Below are positions 7,792-17,571 of a stretch of 64,000 nt of DNA, piece by piece. A program made the translations under genes and the position numbers. Source of the stretch: JBEOJY01 sp040275305 (GTDB taxonomy: Bacteria; Pseudomonadota; Alphaproteobacteria; UBA9219); contig JBEOJY010000010.1 of assembly GCA_040275305.1 (NCBI GenBank), positions 79,560 to 143,559 of the forward strand, written 5' to 3'. The notes beneath the pieces were generated by a model. That model saw only the letters and a program-made list of their open reading frames with translations, ran no database searches and was not told the DNA's origin. Position 1 is the first letter of the stretch. Every line of letters begins with the position of its first letter.

Positions 7792-10065
7792 TCATTCCAC
7801 CGTCTGATACGCCGCCAAAACCGCCATCATGACGATATCGGACACCGTAGCGTTCGGACGCACGATCTGCGCGGACTTCTGCAACCCCGTCAAAATCGGC
7901 CCAATCATGGTGGCGCCGCCAATGCCTTGCAGCACCTTGGCCGTAATGTGCGCCGCTTGCAAATTGGGCATGATCAACACGTTGGCCGGACCCGTAAGGC
8001 GACAAAACGGATAAAGCCGCTGCATCAGGTCGTAATCGAGCGCGACATCAGCCGAAATCTCGCCGTCATATTCGAAATCGACGCCGCGCGAATCCAAAAT
8101 GCGCGCCGCCTCTTGAACATGGGCGTTATGATTCCTCTGCGGCTGCCCGAAGCTCGTAAAGGACAAAAGCGCGACGCGCGGCGTGTGTCCCATATGCTGC
8201 GCCCAGCGCGCCGAACGGATCGCGATATTGGCCAACCGCTCCGGCGACGGATCGACATGCACCGCCGTATCCGACAGAAACACGGTCCGCTCCTTGGAGA
8301 GAGCCATCGAGATCCCCAAAGCGCCGCAAGATTCCGGATCGACCACCTTGCGAATATCGTCGTAGCTGACGATAAACCCGCGCGAAAGACCCGTCACCAT
8401 CGCGTCGGCATCGCCCGCCTCGACCATCGACATCGCGAAGATGTTGCGGTTCTGATTGACCATGCGCTGACAATCGCGCTGCACATATCCCTTGCGTTGC
8501 AGCCTGTTGTACAAGGACTCGATATATTTTTCCCCCTTACGCTCAAGCCGCGCGTTGTGGATTTCCAGATCGGCCCCTTCGGTCAAGCCCAGCGCCGCGA
8601 TTTTCTCGCGCACCACGTCCTCGCGCCCGACCAGCACTGGCGTGCCAAGCCCCTGAAGCTTGAACTGAATGGCCGCGCGGATCACGCGATCTTCCTCGCC
8701 TTCCGCGAACACGACGCGACGCGGATTGCGCTTGACCGCGCCGAAGATCAACTCAAGACGATCCGCCGTCGGGTTCAGCTTCCCGCGCAAAATCTTGCGG
8801 TAATCCTCGATATCCTTGAAAGGTTTGCGCGCGACGCCTGTCCGCATCGCCGCCTCGGCCACCGCCGAAGGAACCTCGACGATCAAGCGCGGGTCGAAGG
8901 GAGCCGGAATGATGTATTCAGGTCCATAACTAAGACGACGCCCGCCATAAGCCGCTGCGACTTCGTCCGGCACATCCTGCCGCGCCAGAGCCGCGATGGC
9001 GCGCGACGCCGCCAATTTCATCTCTTCGTTGATCGCCCGCGCCTGCACATCCAAAGCGCCGCGAAAGATATAAGGAAACCCAAGCACGTTGTTGATCTGG
9101 TTCGGATAATCCGAACGCCCCGTCGCAACGATCGCGTCGGGACGCACTGCCTTAGCGTCTTCAGGCGTAATTTCCGGATCGGGATTGGCCATTGCGAAAA
9201 TAATCGGACTCTTGGCCATGTCCTTGACCATGTCCGGCGTCACCGCCCCCTTGGCCGACAAGCCAAGAAACACGTCGGCCCCCTTCAAGGCCTCTTTCAA
9301 CGTCCGCGCCTCGGTCTTGGCCGCATGCGCCGATTTCCATTGATTCATATGCTCCGTGCGGCCCTCGTAGATGACCCCCTTGGTGTCGCACATAATGACA
9401 TGGTCGTGCGCCACGCCGGAAAGCTTAAACAGCTCGACGCAGGCGATGGCCGAAGCCCCCGCCCCGTTGACCACGACGCGCGCATCCTTGATCGAACGCC
9501 CCGTCAGCTCCAGCGCATTGATCAAACCCGCCGTCGCGATAATCGCCGTGCCATGTTGATCGTCGTGGAAAACAGGAATGTCCATGATCTCGCGTAAGCG
9601 CTGCTCGATGATAAAGCACTCCGGCGCCTTGATATCCTCAAGATTGATCCCGCCGAACGAAGGGCCAAGGAAACGCACGCAATTGATGAACTCTTCTATG
9701 TCATGCGTATCCACCTCAAGATCGATGCTGTCCACGCCCGCGAAGCGCTTGAACAAAACCGCCTTGCCTTCCATCACGGGCTTGGACGCCAACGCGCCAA
9801 GATCGCCGAGACCCAACACAGCAGTTCCGTTCGAAATGACAGCGACAAGATTTCCCTTGGCAGTGTAGTCATACGCCGTCGCGGGCTCTTTTTCGATACG
9901 CAGGCACGGCGCGGCGACTCCCGGAGAATAAGCCAAAGCCAGATCGTGCTGACCGACCATCGGCTTCGTCGGCACGATTTCTATCTTACCGGGACGGCCA
10001 TTAAGCATATGGTAAGCAAGCGCCTCCTCATCGGACACGCGCTTCTTGGACTGGGGCTCGGTCAT
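7792..10065 (-). CDS. maeB: NADP-dependent malic enzyme with C-terminal phosphotransacetylase-like domain
   Basis: Oxidatively decarboxylates malate to pyruvate with NADP+ reduction. About 757 residues from the ATG of MTEPQSKK; a start 17 codons upstream adds nothing family-like. Residues 1-430 are the malic domain (LAYSPGVAAPC, DDQHGTA metal-binding region, VVNGAGASAIAC dinucleotide fold). Residues about 440-757 match a phosphate acetyl/butyryltransferase fold (VVFAEGEEDRVIRAA). In related enzymes that domain binds acetyl-CoA as an allosteric sensor; this is inferred here. Monocistronic, with its own terminator. Confidence 0.95.
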   Translation of the reverse strand: MTEPQSKKRVSDEEALAYHMLNGRPGKIEIVPTKPMVGQHDLALAYSPGVAAPCLRIEKEPATAYDYTAKGNLVAVISNGTAVLGLGDLGALASKPVMEGKAVLFKRFAGVDSIDLEVDTHDIEEFINCVRFLGPSFGGINLEDIKAPECFIIEQRLREIMDIPVFHDDQHGTAIIATAGLINALELTGRSIKDARVVVNGAGASAIACVELFKLSGVAHDHVIMCDTKGVIYEGRTEHMNQWKSAHAAKTEARTLKEALKGADVFLGLSAKGAVTPDMVKDMAKSPIIFAMANPDPEITPEDAKAVRPDAIVATGRSDYPNQINNVLGFPYIFRGALDVQARAINEEMKLAASRAIAALARQDVPDEVAAAYGGRRLSYGPEYIIPAPFDPRLIVEVPSAVAEAAMRTGVARKPFKDIEDYRKILRGKLNPTADRLELIFGAVKRNPRRVVFAEGEEDRVIRAAIQFKLQGLGTPVLVGREDVVREKIAALGLTEGADLEIHNARLERKGEKYIESLYNRLQRKGYVQRDCQRMVNQNRNIFAMSMVEAGDADAMVTGLSRGFIVSYDDIRKVVDPESCGALGISMALSKERTVFLSDTAVHVDPSPERLANIAIRSARWAQHMGHTPRVALLSFTSFGQPQRNHNAHVQEAARILDSRGVDFEYDGEISADVALDYDLMQRLYPFCRLTGPANVLIMPNLQAAHITAKVLQGIGGATMIGPILTGLQKSAQIVRPNATVSDIVMMAVLAAYQTVE

Positions 10066-10300
10066 CTGATCATCTCCAAAAACTGTTCTTTGCCGAAATA
10101 ACAGGCGCGCAAACAAACGACTTTGTTACGGAAAATTTCGTCCCCTGCCCCTGCAAAAGAATGCGAATTTCATTTGCGTTCTTTTCTGTTGACCATATTT
10201 TAGCCTCTGCCTCCTAAAATCAACCCTTAGTTAAGTCTTTTTTCTTTTCATGCCCTATCCCGCATGCCATTCCGGGACTTCCTCGTGAAGAGAGCCGCTT

Positions 10301-13162
10301 GTGACCCACAAAATGCCCGCGCCAAATGCTAACAAACCTTTTTTCGCAGCTGCGAGATGCCGCCGCGTCGCCGAACGCACGCGCAAGTTGCCGTCAACTT
10401 GCAAACAAAAATCCCCCCCCCTCTATGCGAGCCTGCTGGCTTTCTTCGTCGCTTTCTTGACCGCGTCCGCCGGACAAGCCGATAGTCTTGGCGACTTCGG
10501 CGTTGCTCCCAGCGCGCCTTTCACGAACGTAACCTCATCCAATGCCGTGCGCATGGGCGACCTCTTGTTCGGTACCTTCATGGGAGTGATGCTGACCGCG
10601 TCGGCCTATTTGTTCTTCATCTGGATCGTGATGCGCGAAAAAGGCCAAGCATTTCTCTTAAGCTTGCTGTTTTGCCTAAGCGTCTACATCGCCAGCACCA
10701 ACAATGTGCTCATGGGCCAGATTGGCGTAACCAGCAGCGACCTTCGGCACATCGTGGCCAATTACAGCCTGATCATGTCCTGTATCTGCGGCGTCGCCTT
10801 CACCTACTACTTCCTCGATGTCGAAGCGCATATTCCTTCGCTGATCTTGCCGCTTTACATCGTCGGCGGCCTTTTGTGCCTGCTCCTGATTCTGTCGATT
10901 TTCGACCAAGCGCTGGTGCCCTTCGCGCTTCCACTGCTGAGCGAACTCGCGATCGCCGTCATCATGATCACCGGAGTGCTCAGTTTCAACCGAGGATTGA
11001 CCGGAAGCCTCACGCACATGGTCGCGTTCACGTTCCTCCTGTGCGGCCATCTGGCGGACCCCCTACGTGACCTCGGTTATCTCGGAAGCGCGGAAAGAAG
11101 CCACGAAGTCGCCTATATCTCCTTCTCGCTCGCCGCGCTCATGTTCGCCATCGTGATCGCCAGCCAGTTCGCGGCGCGACAAGACGAAAAAGAAAAGGCT
11201 CTCGCCATCAGCAATGAACGCTTCACGTTGGCCACGCGCGGCGCGAATGAAGGCCTGTTCGACTGGAATCTCGCGTCAGGAGAAATATTCTTCTCCGAAC
11301 AAATGCGCAAAATTCTCGGCCTGCGCCTGCCGGGCACCATTGAACTGCTGAAGGCATGGATTCGCCTGCTGGAACCGCATGACCGCCGCATTGTGCGCGA
11401 AGCGTTACGCAGATTCCGCCACAACCAGAACGTCAACACGCTGAATGTCGAATACAGGATATATGGGCCAAAAAACACCAAACGCTGGCTCTATTCCAAA
11501 GCCGTCGCGGTGCGCGATCCCGCGACCAAGAGGATCGTGCGTCTTGTGGGATCGACCAACGATGTCACCTCGCGCAAGCAAGGCGAAGTCGCCTTAAGGG
11601 CAAGCGAAGCTCGCTTCCGCAGCATCACCGAAGCGCACCCGGTCCCCGTGTTGATCGTGGGGCTGCGCGGCGCGAACATTTTATACGCGAGCCCCGGCGC
11701 CGAACAGCTATTGGGCTTTCCGCAAGAGCGTCTGTTACACAGCTACTTCGACCAATTCTTGACCTGCGATGTCACAAAGTCCGAACTTTGGGCCGCCATG
11801 CGCGAAGGCCGCGAAGTCAACCTGCGCGAAGTTCGCCTGATGAAAGGCAAGGAAGCCACGCCGCTCGATGCCGCCCTATCGGCGCGGCGCATCAGTTACC
11901 AAAACGAAGACGCGATGGTGATCGGCCTCTACGACCTGACGCAACGCAAGGAGGCCGAAGCGCAAATCTCGCGGCAACAAGAAGCCTTGCAACAAAGCGA
12001 AAAGATGGCGGCGCTAGGCGGCCTTCTGGCTGGCGTCGCGCACGAATTGAACAACCCGCTCTCGGTCGTAGTAGGGCAAGCGACCCTGCTGATGGACGGG
12101 TCCTCGGAACCAAAAGTCGTTAGCCGCGCCGAAAAAATCTACAAAGCCGCCGACCGCTGCTCGCGCATCGTCAAAAGCTTCCTCGCGCTGGCGCGTCGCA
12201 AACCGCCCGAACGCAAACCGGTTTCCGTCAACAGCGTCGTCAACACCGCCATGGACCTTCTGGGCTATCAAATCCGCACGGGAGGAATCGGCGTGACGCT
12301 GAATCTCGCGCAGGAACTTCCGGACATCATGGGCGACAGCGACCAAATGACGCAAGTCATCACTAACCTCGTCATCAACGCCTCGCAAGCCATGGAAGAT
12401 TGGAAAGGCGAACGCCGCATGACCATCGCGACGCGCGCCGTCAACGACGCCGACTCGTCCCCCTCTCTGATCGTGGAAATCGCCGATACTGGACCCGGCG
12501 TGCCGCCGGAGATCCGCTCGCGCATCTTTGAACCCTTCTTCACGACCAAAAGCGGCAAGGGTGGAACCGGCGTCGGATTATCGCTCTGCCTCAACATCGT
12601 GGCCTCGCACGGCGGCCAATTGCAGGTGCAAGACACGCAAGGCGGCGGCGCGACGTTCCTGATCCGCCTCCCGGTCGCCACGAGCGCGGCCAGGAACGGA
12701 AGCGCGGAAGGCGAATCGCTCGCAGCCATGCTGCCTGCGTTACGCATTCTGCTGGTCGACGATGAATTAGAACTTATCCAAACGCTCGCCGACCTTCTGG
12801 AACCGGAAGGCCACCAGATCGACTTTGCCGCCAACGGCGCCATCGCGTTCGACAAGCTGCGCAAAGCGAATTTCGATGTGGTCGTCAGCGACCTGCGCAT
12901 GCCTGTCATGGACGGGCCGCAACTCTACGAATCCATCCGGACGGAAAAACCTGAATACATCGACAAAATCATCTACGTCACTGGCGATACGCTTTCGTCG
13001 CACGTGCAAAGCTTTCTGGCGAAATACCCCGTGCCCGTCATTGAAAAACCCTATCGGCTCAGCGATGTGAGACAAGCGATTGCGACCTTGTTGAAGCTGG
13101 CGCCAGAACGGAGCAATATGGGCAAACCAAACGAATCTGGCCAGACGACAGGTCAGACCTGA
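10301..13162 (+). CDS. membrane hybrid histidine kinase (7TM-PAS-PAS-HisKA-HATPase-REC)
   Basis: A 953-residue sensor. After a possible export segment (about 45-65), seven or so hydrophobic segments span about 85-300, resembling a 7TM sensor module. Two PAS-like domains follow (about 310-430 and 435-560). HisKA has the phospho-acceptor His581 in GVAHELNNPLSVVVGQ. An HATPase domain follows with ADTGPGVPPEIRSRIFEPFF and GKGGTGVGLSL. A C-terminal receiver has Asp864 in VVSDLRMPVMDG. The start used is a GTG; an ATG four codons on is equally possible. The REC-EAL gene begins 40 bp downstream, implying a joint pathway that ends in cyclic-di-GMP turnover. Confidence 0.9.
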   Translation: MTHKMPAPNANKPFFAAARCRRVAERTRKLPSTCKQKSPPLYASLLAFFVAFLTASAGQADSLGDFGVAPSAPFTNVTSSNAVRMGDLLFGTFMGVMLTASAYLFFIWIVMREKGQAFLLSLLFCLSVYIASTNNVLMGQIGVTSSDLRHIVANYSLIMSCICGVAFTYYFLDVEAHIPSLILPLYIVGGLLCLLLILSIFDQALVPFALPLLSELAIAVIMITGVLSFNRGLTGSLTHMVAFTFLLCGHLADPLRDLGYLGSAERSHEVAYISFSLAALMFAIVIASQFAARQDEKEKALAISNERFTLATRGANEGLFDWNLASGEIFFSEQMRKILGLRLPGTIELLKAWIRLLEPHDRRIVREALRRFRHNQNVNTLNVEYRIYGPKNTKRWLYSKAVAVRDPATKRIVRLVGSTNDVTSRKQGEVALRASEARFRSITEAHPVPVLIVGLRGANILYASPGAEQLLGFPQERLLHSYFDQFLTCDVTKSELWAAMREGREVNLREVRLMKGKEATPLDAALSARRISYQNEDAMVIGLYDLTQRKEAEAQISRQQEALQQSEKMAALGGLLAGVAHELNNPLSVVVGQATLLMDGSSEPKVVSRAEKIYKAADRCSRIVKSFLALARRKPPERKPVSVNSVVNTAMDLLGYQIRTGGIGVTLNLAQELPDIMGDSDQMTQVITNLVINASQAMEDWKGERRMTIATRAVNDADSSPSLIVEIADTGPGVPPEIRSRIFEPFFTTKSGKGGTGVGLSLCLNIVASHGGQLQVQDTQGGGATFLIRLPVATSAARNGSAEGESLAAMLPALRILLVDDELELIQTLADLLEPEGHQIDFAANGAIAFDKLRKANFDVVVSDLRMPVMDGPQLYESIRTEKPEYIDKIIYVTGDTLSSHVQSFLAKYPVPVIEKPYRLSDVRQAIATLLKLAPERSNMGKPNESGQTTGQT

Positions 13163-13202
13163 CGACAAGAACTCTCTCACGCCCCAATTGGATCCGTTTC
13201 CC

Positions 13203-14357
13203 ATGCGCATGCTGGTCATCGATGACGAAGAAGATATCTGCGAGCTGATCTGCGAATTGGGCGAGCGTCACGGCCTTGAAGTCAGAACTATCAGCGCGCC
13301 AGAAAAGACCGTCTCGACGCTCGAAGAATTCCATCCGGATCTCGTAGTGCTTGATCTCATGATGCCGGGCACCGACGGAGTGGAACTGCTCCGTCTACTG
13401 GCCGAACACGCGAAGAATGCGCAAGTCTGTCTCATCAGTGGCAGCGACACGCGCGTGCTCAACAGCGCCCGACGGCTAGGCAGCGCGCATGGGCTGGAAG
13501 TCGTCGCCGCGATGGAAAAGCCGCTCAGCATGCCGATGCTGACATCGCTGTTCGAGAAGCTCGCCGCCGGAAACGGCAAAAACGAAGCCCCTTTGAACAT
13601 CAAGCAAGCCATCGACGACGGCCAGTTAGCGCTGCACTTCCAACCCATCGTCGAAATTGCGACGCGCCGCGTCAAAGGCGCGGAAGGGCTATTGCGCTGG
13701 CAGCACCCACAACGCGGCTTGCTCTTGCCAGATATCTTTCTCGACCAAGCCGTCAACGACGGCCTCATGCAGGCCGTAACCGACGTCGCCATTCAAGCCT
13801 CGATCACACAGGCAACCTCATGGCATCGCTCAGGCGAAGACCTAATCCTGTCGCTAAACATAACGGCCTCGGCGCTGCTGGATCTCACCTTCCCGGACCG
13901 CATGGCCGAACTTTGCAAGCACCGCGATCTGCCGCCCGACCGCCTGATCCTCGAAGTGACGGAAACCGAAGCGATGCGCGATACCATGCGCACCATGGAC
14001 GTTTTGTTGCGCATGCGCATCCGTAACATAGGCGTTTCGATCGACGATTTTGGAACCGGACATTCCTCGCTGCGTGAGTTGCAGCGCATGCCGTTCAGCG
14101 AAATGAAAATCGACAAAAGCTTCGTCACCGACATGGCCAACAGCCGGGACTGCGCTGTGATCGTCAACTCGATCATCGACTTAGGGCACAATCTGGGGCT
14201 TAAAATCATCGCGGAGGGCGTGGAAGACGTGCGCGTCTGGCGCATGCTGGCCGACAAAGGCTGCGACTACGCGCAAGGCTACTTCATCGCCAAAGCCATG
14301 CCGCCGCACGAGTTTAATGTCTGGCTTAAGAACTGGCGCGAAAAACCCGCCATATAA
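13203..14357 (+). CDS. response regulator with EAL phosphodiesterase domain
   Basis: About 384 residues. The receiver domain (1-115) has the acidic pair in VIDDEED, phospho-acceptor Asp51 in LVVLDLMMPG, and a conserved Lys in MEKPLS. The EAL domain follows. Its signature reads EGL instead of EAL, but the other catalytic residues are present: Asn in SLNITA, Glu in EVTETEA, DDFGTG, Lys in MKIDKSFV and Glu in AEGVED. Cyclic-di-GMP hydrolysis is therefore likely. The ATG preceding RMLVIDD was chosen because it begins the receiver fold directly. Likely partner of the upstream kinase. Confidence 0.88.
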   Translation: MRMLVIDDEEDICELICELGERHGLEVRTISAPEKTVSTLEEFHPDLVVLDLMMPGTDGVELLRLLAEHAKNAQVCLISGSDTRVLNSARRLGSAHGLEVVAAMEKPLSMPMLTSLFEKLAAGNGKNEAPLNIKQAIDDGQLALHFQPIVEIATRRVKGAEGLLRWQHPQRGLLLPDIFLDQAVNDGLMQAVTDVAIQASITQATSWHRSGEDLILSLNITASALLDLTFPDRMAELCKHRDLPPDRLILEVTETEAMRDTMRTMDVLLRMRIRNIGVSIDDFGTGHSSLRELQRMPFSEMKIDKSFVTDMANSRDCAVIVNSIIDLGHNLGLKIIAEGVEDVRVWRMLADKGCDYAQGYFIAKAMPPHEFNVWLKNWREKPAI

Positions 14358-14367
14358 AAGAAAGCGC

Positions 14368-14396
14368 GCGACCGTTTCCACGAACGGAACGGTCGC
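14368..14396. terminator. hairpin between convergent genes, probable bidirectional terminator
   Basis: GCGACCGTT (14368-14376) pairs perfectly with AACGGTCGC (14388-14396) around an 11-nt loop. On the minus strand it is followed by GCGCTTTCTTTT, supporting termination of the leftward gene. On the plus strand there is no U tract. It sits between the REC-EAL stop and the stop of the convergent small ORF. Confidence 0.6.
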
Positions 14397-14410
14397 AAAC
14401 GCCATGATGC

Positions 14411-14671
14411 CTATTTTTTATCAGAGGAATGGCGGTGCGCCGGAGGCCCTGTCGCCCCCATCCCCCCCGGACTAAGCCCCGGCGCAACCGTCGGAGCCGC
14501 CGTGTAAGTCGCGGCATTCTGTTGAGCGCCAAAACAGGGACCAAACACGCGCACAAACGCCTGACCTATCTTTTCCCCAGTGACCACGACCGTTTTCTTG
14601 ATCCCGCTTTTGACAAAATCTTTGATGGTCCCGGCCACATCGACCAGTCTGGTGGAAGAAGTTGAGGTCAT
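14411..14671 (-). CDS. small hypothetical protein
   Basis: An 86-residue protein of unknown function. The first half is amphipathic (IKDFVKSGIKKTVVVTGEKIGQAFVRVFG). The second half is Ala/Pro/Gly-rich and ends in a His-Ser-Asp-Lys-Lys tail, so it is probably disordered. It has no signal peptide and no recognisable domain. It lies convergent to the REC-EAL gene behind a shared hairpin. The ATG has a weak upstream purine run. It could be an orphan gene; coding potential rests on codon use only. Confidence 0.45.
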   Translation of the reverse strand: MTSTSSTRLVDVAGTIKDFVKSGIKKTVVVTGEKIGQAFVRVFGPCFGAQQNAATYTAAPTVAPGLSPGGMGATGPPAHRHSSDKK

Positions 14672-14805
14672 GTCCGAAGCCTCCTGTCAAACAACTTCAA
14701 AAATACTTAGCGAAAATAAACCTTGTTCAATCGATCCCATTAGACACGAAAATAATAAAAGGACACTTAACAACCGGGCATTTACAATCAATTAACCAAG
14801 CGCTC

Positions 14806-15040
14806 CATATCCCACAAGAATTGGCAAGGTTTTGACGAAAGCGCGACGTAAAGCCCCTCGCCCTCCTTGGGAGGGAGAGGGGTTGGAGCCTGCCCCCGCG
14901 AAGGCGGGAGGTGAGGGTGGAGTCTGAATTTAAGCGATAGAATCGCCCCCTCACCCTAACCCTCTCCTCCTCACGGGAGCGAGGGAGTCACGCCTTGCTT
15001 ATGGCAAAGCCACGCCAACTCTTCACGTGCGGTAGGTATA
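14806..15040. repeat. R1-type MITE-like element with R2 cargo palindrome
   Basis: The right end CCAACTCTTCACGTGCGG..GGTATA (15015-15040) matches the R1 terminal repeat seen at five other sites. The left end (about 14806-14829) is a decayed inverse copy. The interior is a long imperfect palindrome of the R2 class (AGCCCCTCGCCCTCC ... GAGGGAGTCACGCC) with a short CCCGCGAAGGCGGG hairpin nested inside. It accounts for most of the 400-bp gap between the small ORF and purD, where no gene is visible. Confidence 0.7.
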
Positions 15041-15074
15041 CCAAGAATCCACAGTCAGAAAACGCCATCCCCGC

Positions 15075-16364
15075 CTACTGCCTTTTGATGGCCCGCCACC
15101 CAATATCCCTCCGGCAATGGCTCTCGCGCCAGTCAATGACATCGACGGCGGCATAAGCTTGCCTCTGCGCCTCGACGATGGTCGCGCCTGTGGCCGTCAC
15201 GCCCAGCACGCGCCCGCCATTCGAAACAACCTGCTCCAGCGCGTCGCGCTTAGTCGCGGCATGGAACACGACCGCGTTTGGAACCTGAGAAACGCGCTCC
15301 AACCCACGGATCGCGCTGCCTTTCTCGTAAGCGCCCGGATACCCTTTGGCCGCCATGACGACGCACAGCGCCGCATCGTCGCGCCATGCGACCTCAACGC
15401 CCTTCAGCTTGCCTTCGCCCTGGCTAGCCGCCAGCAGCAACGGAACCACGTCCGACTTCAAACGCGGAAACAACACTTCCGCTTCCGGATCGCCGAACCG
15501 CGCGTTGAATTCCACGATCTTCGGCCCCTCCTTCGTCATCATCAACCCGGCGTAAAGCACGCCGGTAAAAGGCCGCCCCATCTCGCGCATCGTCTTAAAG
15601 ATCGGCTCCATCACCTCGCGCATCAAGCGCTTTTCCATCGCGGCATCGACCGCAGGCGTCGGCGAATAAGCGCCCATCCCGCCCGTATTCGGCCCCTTGT
15701 CGCCATCGAAAACAGCCTTGTGGTCCTGTGCCGCAACTAAAGGAACCGAATCCTTGCCATCGCAAATTGCGAAGAAACTCGCCTCCTCGCCCTCCATAAA
15801 TTCCTCGATCACAAGCGAACACCCCGCCGCGCCGAACACTTTCTTGACCATCGCGTCATCAATCGCGGCAATTGCCTCCTCAACCGTTCGCGCGACCGTC
15901 ACGCCCTTGCCTGCCGCCAGCCCGTCCGCCTTCACCACGATCGGAGCGCCTTGCTCTCTCACATAAGCCTGAGCCGCCGCAACCTCTCCCTCCGCGAACC
16001 GCCGATAAGCCGCCGTCGGCACGCCAGCCTTCGCGCAAACCTCCTTCATGAACGTCTTGGAACTTTCGATCTCTGCGGCAGCCTGATTAGGCCCAAAACA
16101 TGGAATCCCCGCCGCGCGTATGGCATCGACCATCCCCAGCGACAAAGGTAATTCCGGACCGACAACGACAAACTCAACGCCATGTTCGCGGCATACTTTA
16201 ACCATGCCGCCAAGATCCTCGACCCCGACCGGAAGACATTCCGCCACCTCGGCAATCCCGGCATTTCCGGGGGCGCAATAAAGCTTGCCGCAAAGCGGCG
16301 ACTTGCGCATAGCCCAGCACAGCGCATGCTCCCGCGCCCCGGAACCGATGACGAGAATATTCAT
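15075..16364 (-). CDS. purD: phosphoribosylamine-glycine ligase
   Basis: ATP-grasp ligase joining 5-phosphoribosylamine and glycine to GAR in purine synthesis. About 429 residues from the ATG of MNILVIGSGAREHAL, which is the family's conserved N-terminus and has GAGG 8 bases upstream; an ATG 18 codons earlier was rejected. The ATP-grasp core includes IVVKADGLAAGKGV, and FNARFGDPEAEVL carries the magnesium-binding Glu/Asn. The gene is separated from other pur genes and flanked by repeats on both sides. Confidence 0.96.
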   Translation of the reverse strand: MNILVIGSGAREHALCWAMRKSPLCGKLYCAPGNAGIAEVAECLPVGVEDLGGMVKVCREHGVEFVVVGPELPLSLGMVDAIRAAGIPCFGPNQAAAEIESSKTFMKEVCAKAGVPTAAYRRFAEGEVAAAQAYVREQGAPIVVKADGLAAGKGVTVARTVEEAIAAIDDAMVKKVFGAAGCSLVIEEFMEGEEASFFAICDGKDSVPLVAAQDHKAVFDGDKGPNTGGMGAYSPTPAVDAAMEKRLMREVMEPIFKTMREMGRPFTGVLYAGLMMTKEGPKIVEFNARFGDPEAEVLFPRLKSDVVPLLLAASQGEGKLKGVEVAWRDDAALCVVMAAKGYPGAYEKGSAIRGLERVSQVPNAVVFHAATKRDALEQVVSNGGRVLGVTATGATIVEAQRQAYAAVDVIDWRESHCRRDIGWRAIKRQ

Positions 16365-16466
16365 GAAATGCGCCTCATTGAGTTCATGATGACAGATAAG
16401 AGATACGGACCACACCACCCTACACCTTAACTCATTGCTTCAGAACAAGATTCGTTGTGACCGCCA

Positions 16467-16617
16467 GCGTCATTCCGGCGAAAAGCCGGAATCCAGCAAC
16501 GCCGCGTCTGCGGCGCGAAAGAATCAAAAACACGCCCTTGATCGCAGGCCGAGAATCTGGTCTGTTCCGCTCGCTGCCGCTCGCAAGCTGGATTCCGGCT
16601 TTTCGCCGGAATGACGC
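16467..16617. repeat. R5 palindromic repeat
   Basis: GCGTCATTCCGGCGAAAAGC (from 16467) continues into CGGAATCCAGC and is repeated in inverse orientation ending at 16617. The ends thus form a stem of about 30 bp around 90 bp. A related, more diverged copy is at 59417-59590. No coding capacity. It occupies the purD to 16711 gap, in which nothing else is recognised. Confidence 0.75.
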
Positions 16618-16710
16618 TTTCAGCCAAGATAAGTTTTGTTATCAAACAATGTGTTAACGTGTAGGGCAGTATGCTCCCATGTTCTTGATTTCAACAGTTA
16701 TGCAAGAGAT

Positions 16711-17247
16711 TTAATGCATCTTCTGTTTAAGCCACTGTTTGATTTTGCTTGTTTGCGTCGGACCTCGCGTAGGATCGTGACGTGGATAATCCCACATACC
16801 CGGAAAATTTGGCCTACCCACATACATATCCCTAATCGTACGAAGACCACCTGAAGGAGTTAGAAAAATACAAGCAGCAATTGCTAGCCCACCATGAACG
16901 GGAAAACCAAGACATGGCCCAAGAGCGCCTAGCATAACCGTTCCTATGCACAAAGCCGATCTTTTCCGAAGCGAATAAATTTCTTCATGATATAAACTAT
17001 TCATATCATTGAATTCTGACATTCTCTTCTCTTCAACATGCCACATTTTGGCACGGAGCACTTCGCGGACTGCCACCGCCGTACCCGCCACAACTGCTGC
17101 TCCACTAAAGCCAATCTGCGGATACGCCGCCCGCCCCGCAAAAGCTACGGCTCCAGAATAATATAGAGTATCCCGCCACTCATTAACCAATCGGCCCGCC
17201 GCCGCAAATTCGCGAAAAATTGGCTTATCCCATAACGACATATACAT
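16711..17247 (-). CDS. hypothetical protein with two hydrophobic regions
   Basis: A 178-residue protein from the ATG of MYMSLWDK, which is preceded by a GGGGGG run at good spacing. The longer frame upstream is AT-rich and overlaps a repeat, so it was not used. Hydrophobic stretches lie near residues 30-55 and 97-122 (SALCIGTVMLGALGPCLGF), separated by a charged segment, suggesting a membrane hairpin. The C-terminal 40 residues are basic and Pro-rich. No family recognised. GC is lower than its neighbours, which suggests transfer. Confidence 0.5.
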   Translation of the reverse strand: MYMSLWDKPIFREFAAAGRLVNEWRDTLYYSGAVAFAGRAAYPQIGFSGAAVVAGTAVAVREVLRAKMWHVEEKRMSEFNDMNSLYHEEIYSLRKRSALCIGTVMLGALGPCLGFPVHGGLAIAACIFLTPSGGLRTIRDMYVGRPNFPGMWDYPRHDPTRGPTQTSKIKQWLKQKMH

Positions 17248-17358
17248 TCCCCCCAATAAAAATGATCTAACAACAACTCCATCACCAAAAACTCGAGGTA
17301 ACACATGATTTAGAAAAATAAAATGATTATTCTTACTTATATTATTTGATATATACAC

Positions 17359-17570
17359 TATACTCACTGCATGTGAAGAATTGGAAAAATGTTGCGGCAA
17401 AACAAGCGTCACACCCGCGCAGGCGGGTGTCCATCACCCGATGTTGAGAACAAGCGCCAATATGCAAGTGAAGCGCCTGCATCGAGATGAGATGATGGAC
17501 ACCCGCCTGCGCGGGTGTGACGCTGCGCTATCGGAGGCTTTTTGCCAACTCTTGAACTGTTATGGGTATA
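17359..17570. repeat. R1-type MITE-like element with R3 cargo, abutting mnmA
   Basis: The left end TATACTCACTGC..GAATTGG (17359-17384) and right end CCAACTCTTGAAC..GGGTATA (17545-17570) are inverse copies of the R1 terminal repeat. The interior has two inverse copies of the CACACCCGCGCAGGCGGGTG hairpin. The mnmA ATG begins 1 bp beyond the right end. Confidence 0.8.
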
Positions 17571-17571
17571 C

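Noticed and set aside
7525..9597. 690-codon open frame on the plus strand opposite maeB
   Set aside because: It is antisense to a certain malic enzyme gene. The sequence is Arg/His-rich with no family resemblance, as expected from the strong GC-rich codon bias of the true strand.
10155..10185. 13-bp hairpin AAAAGAATGCGAA / TTTGCGTTCTTTT in the maeB-kinase gap
   Set aside because: With G-U pairs it folds on the plus strand, but no plus-strand gene ends before it and there is no clear regulatory context; not listed as a terminator. The rest of that gap shows nothing.
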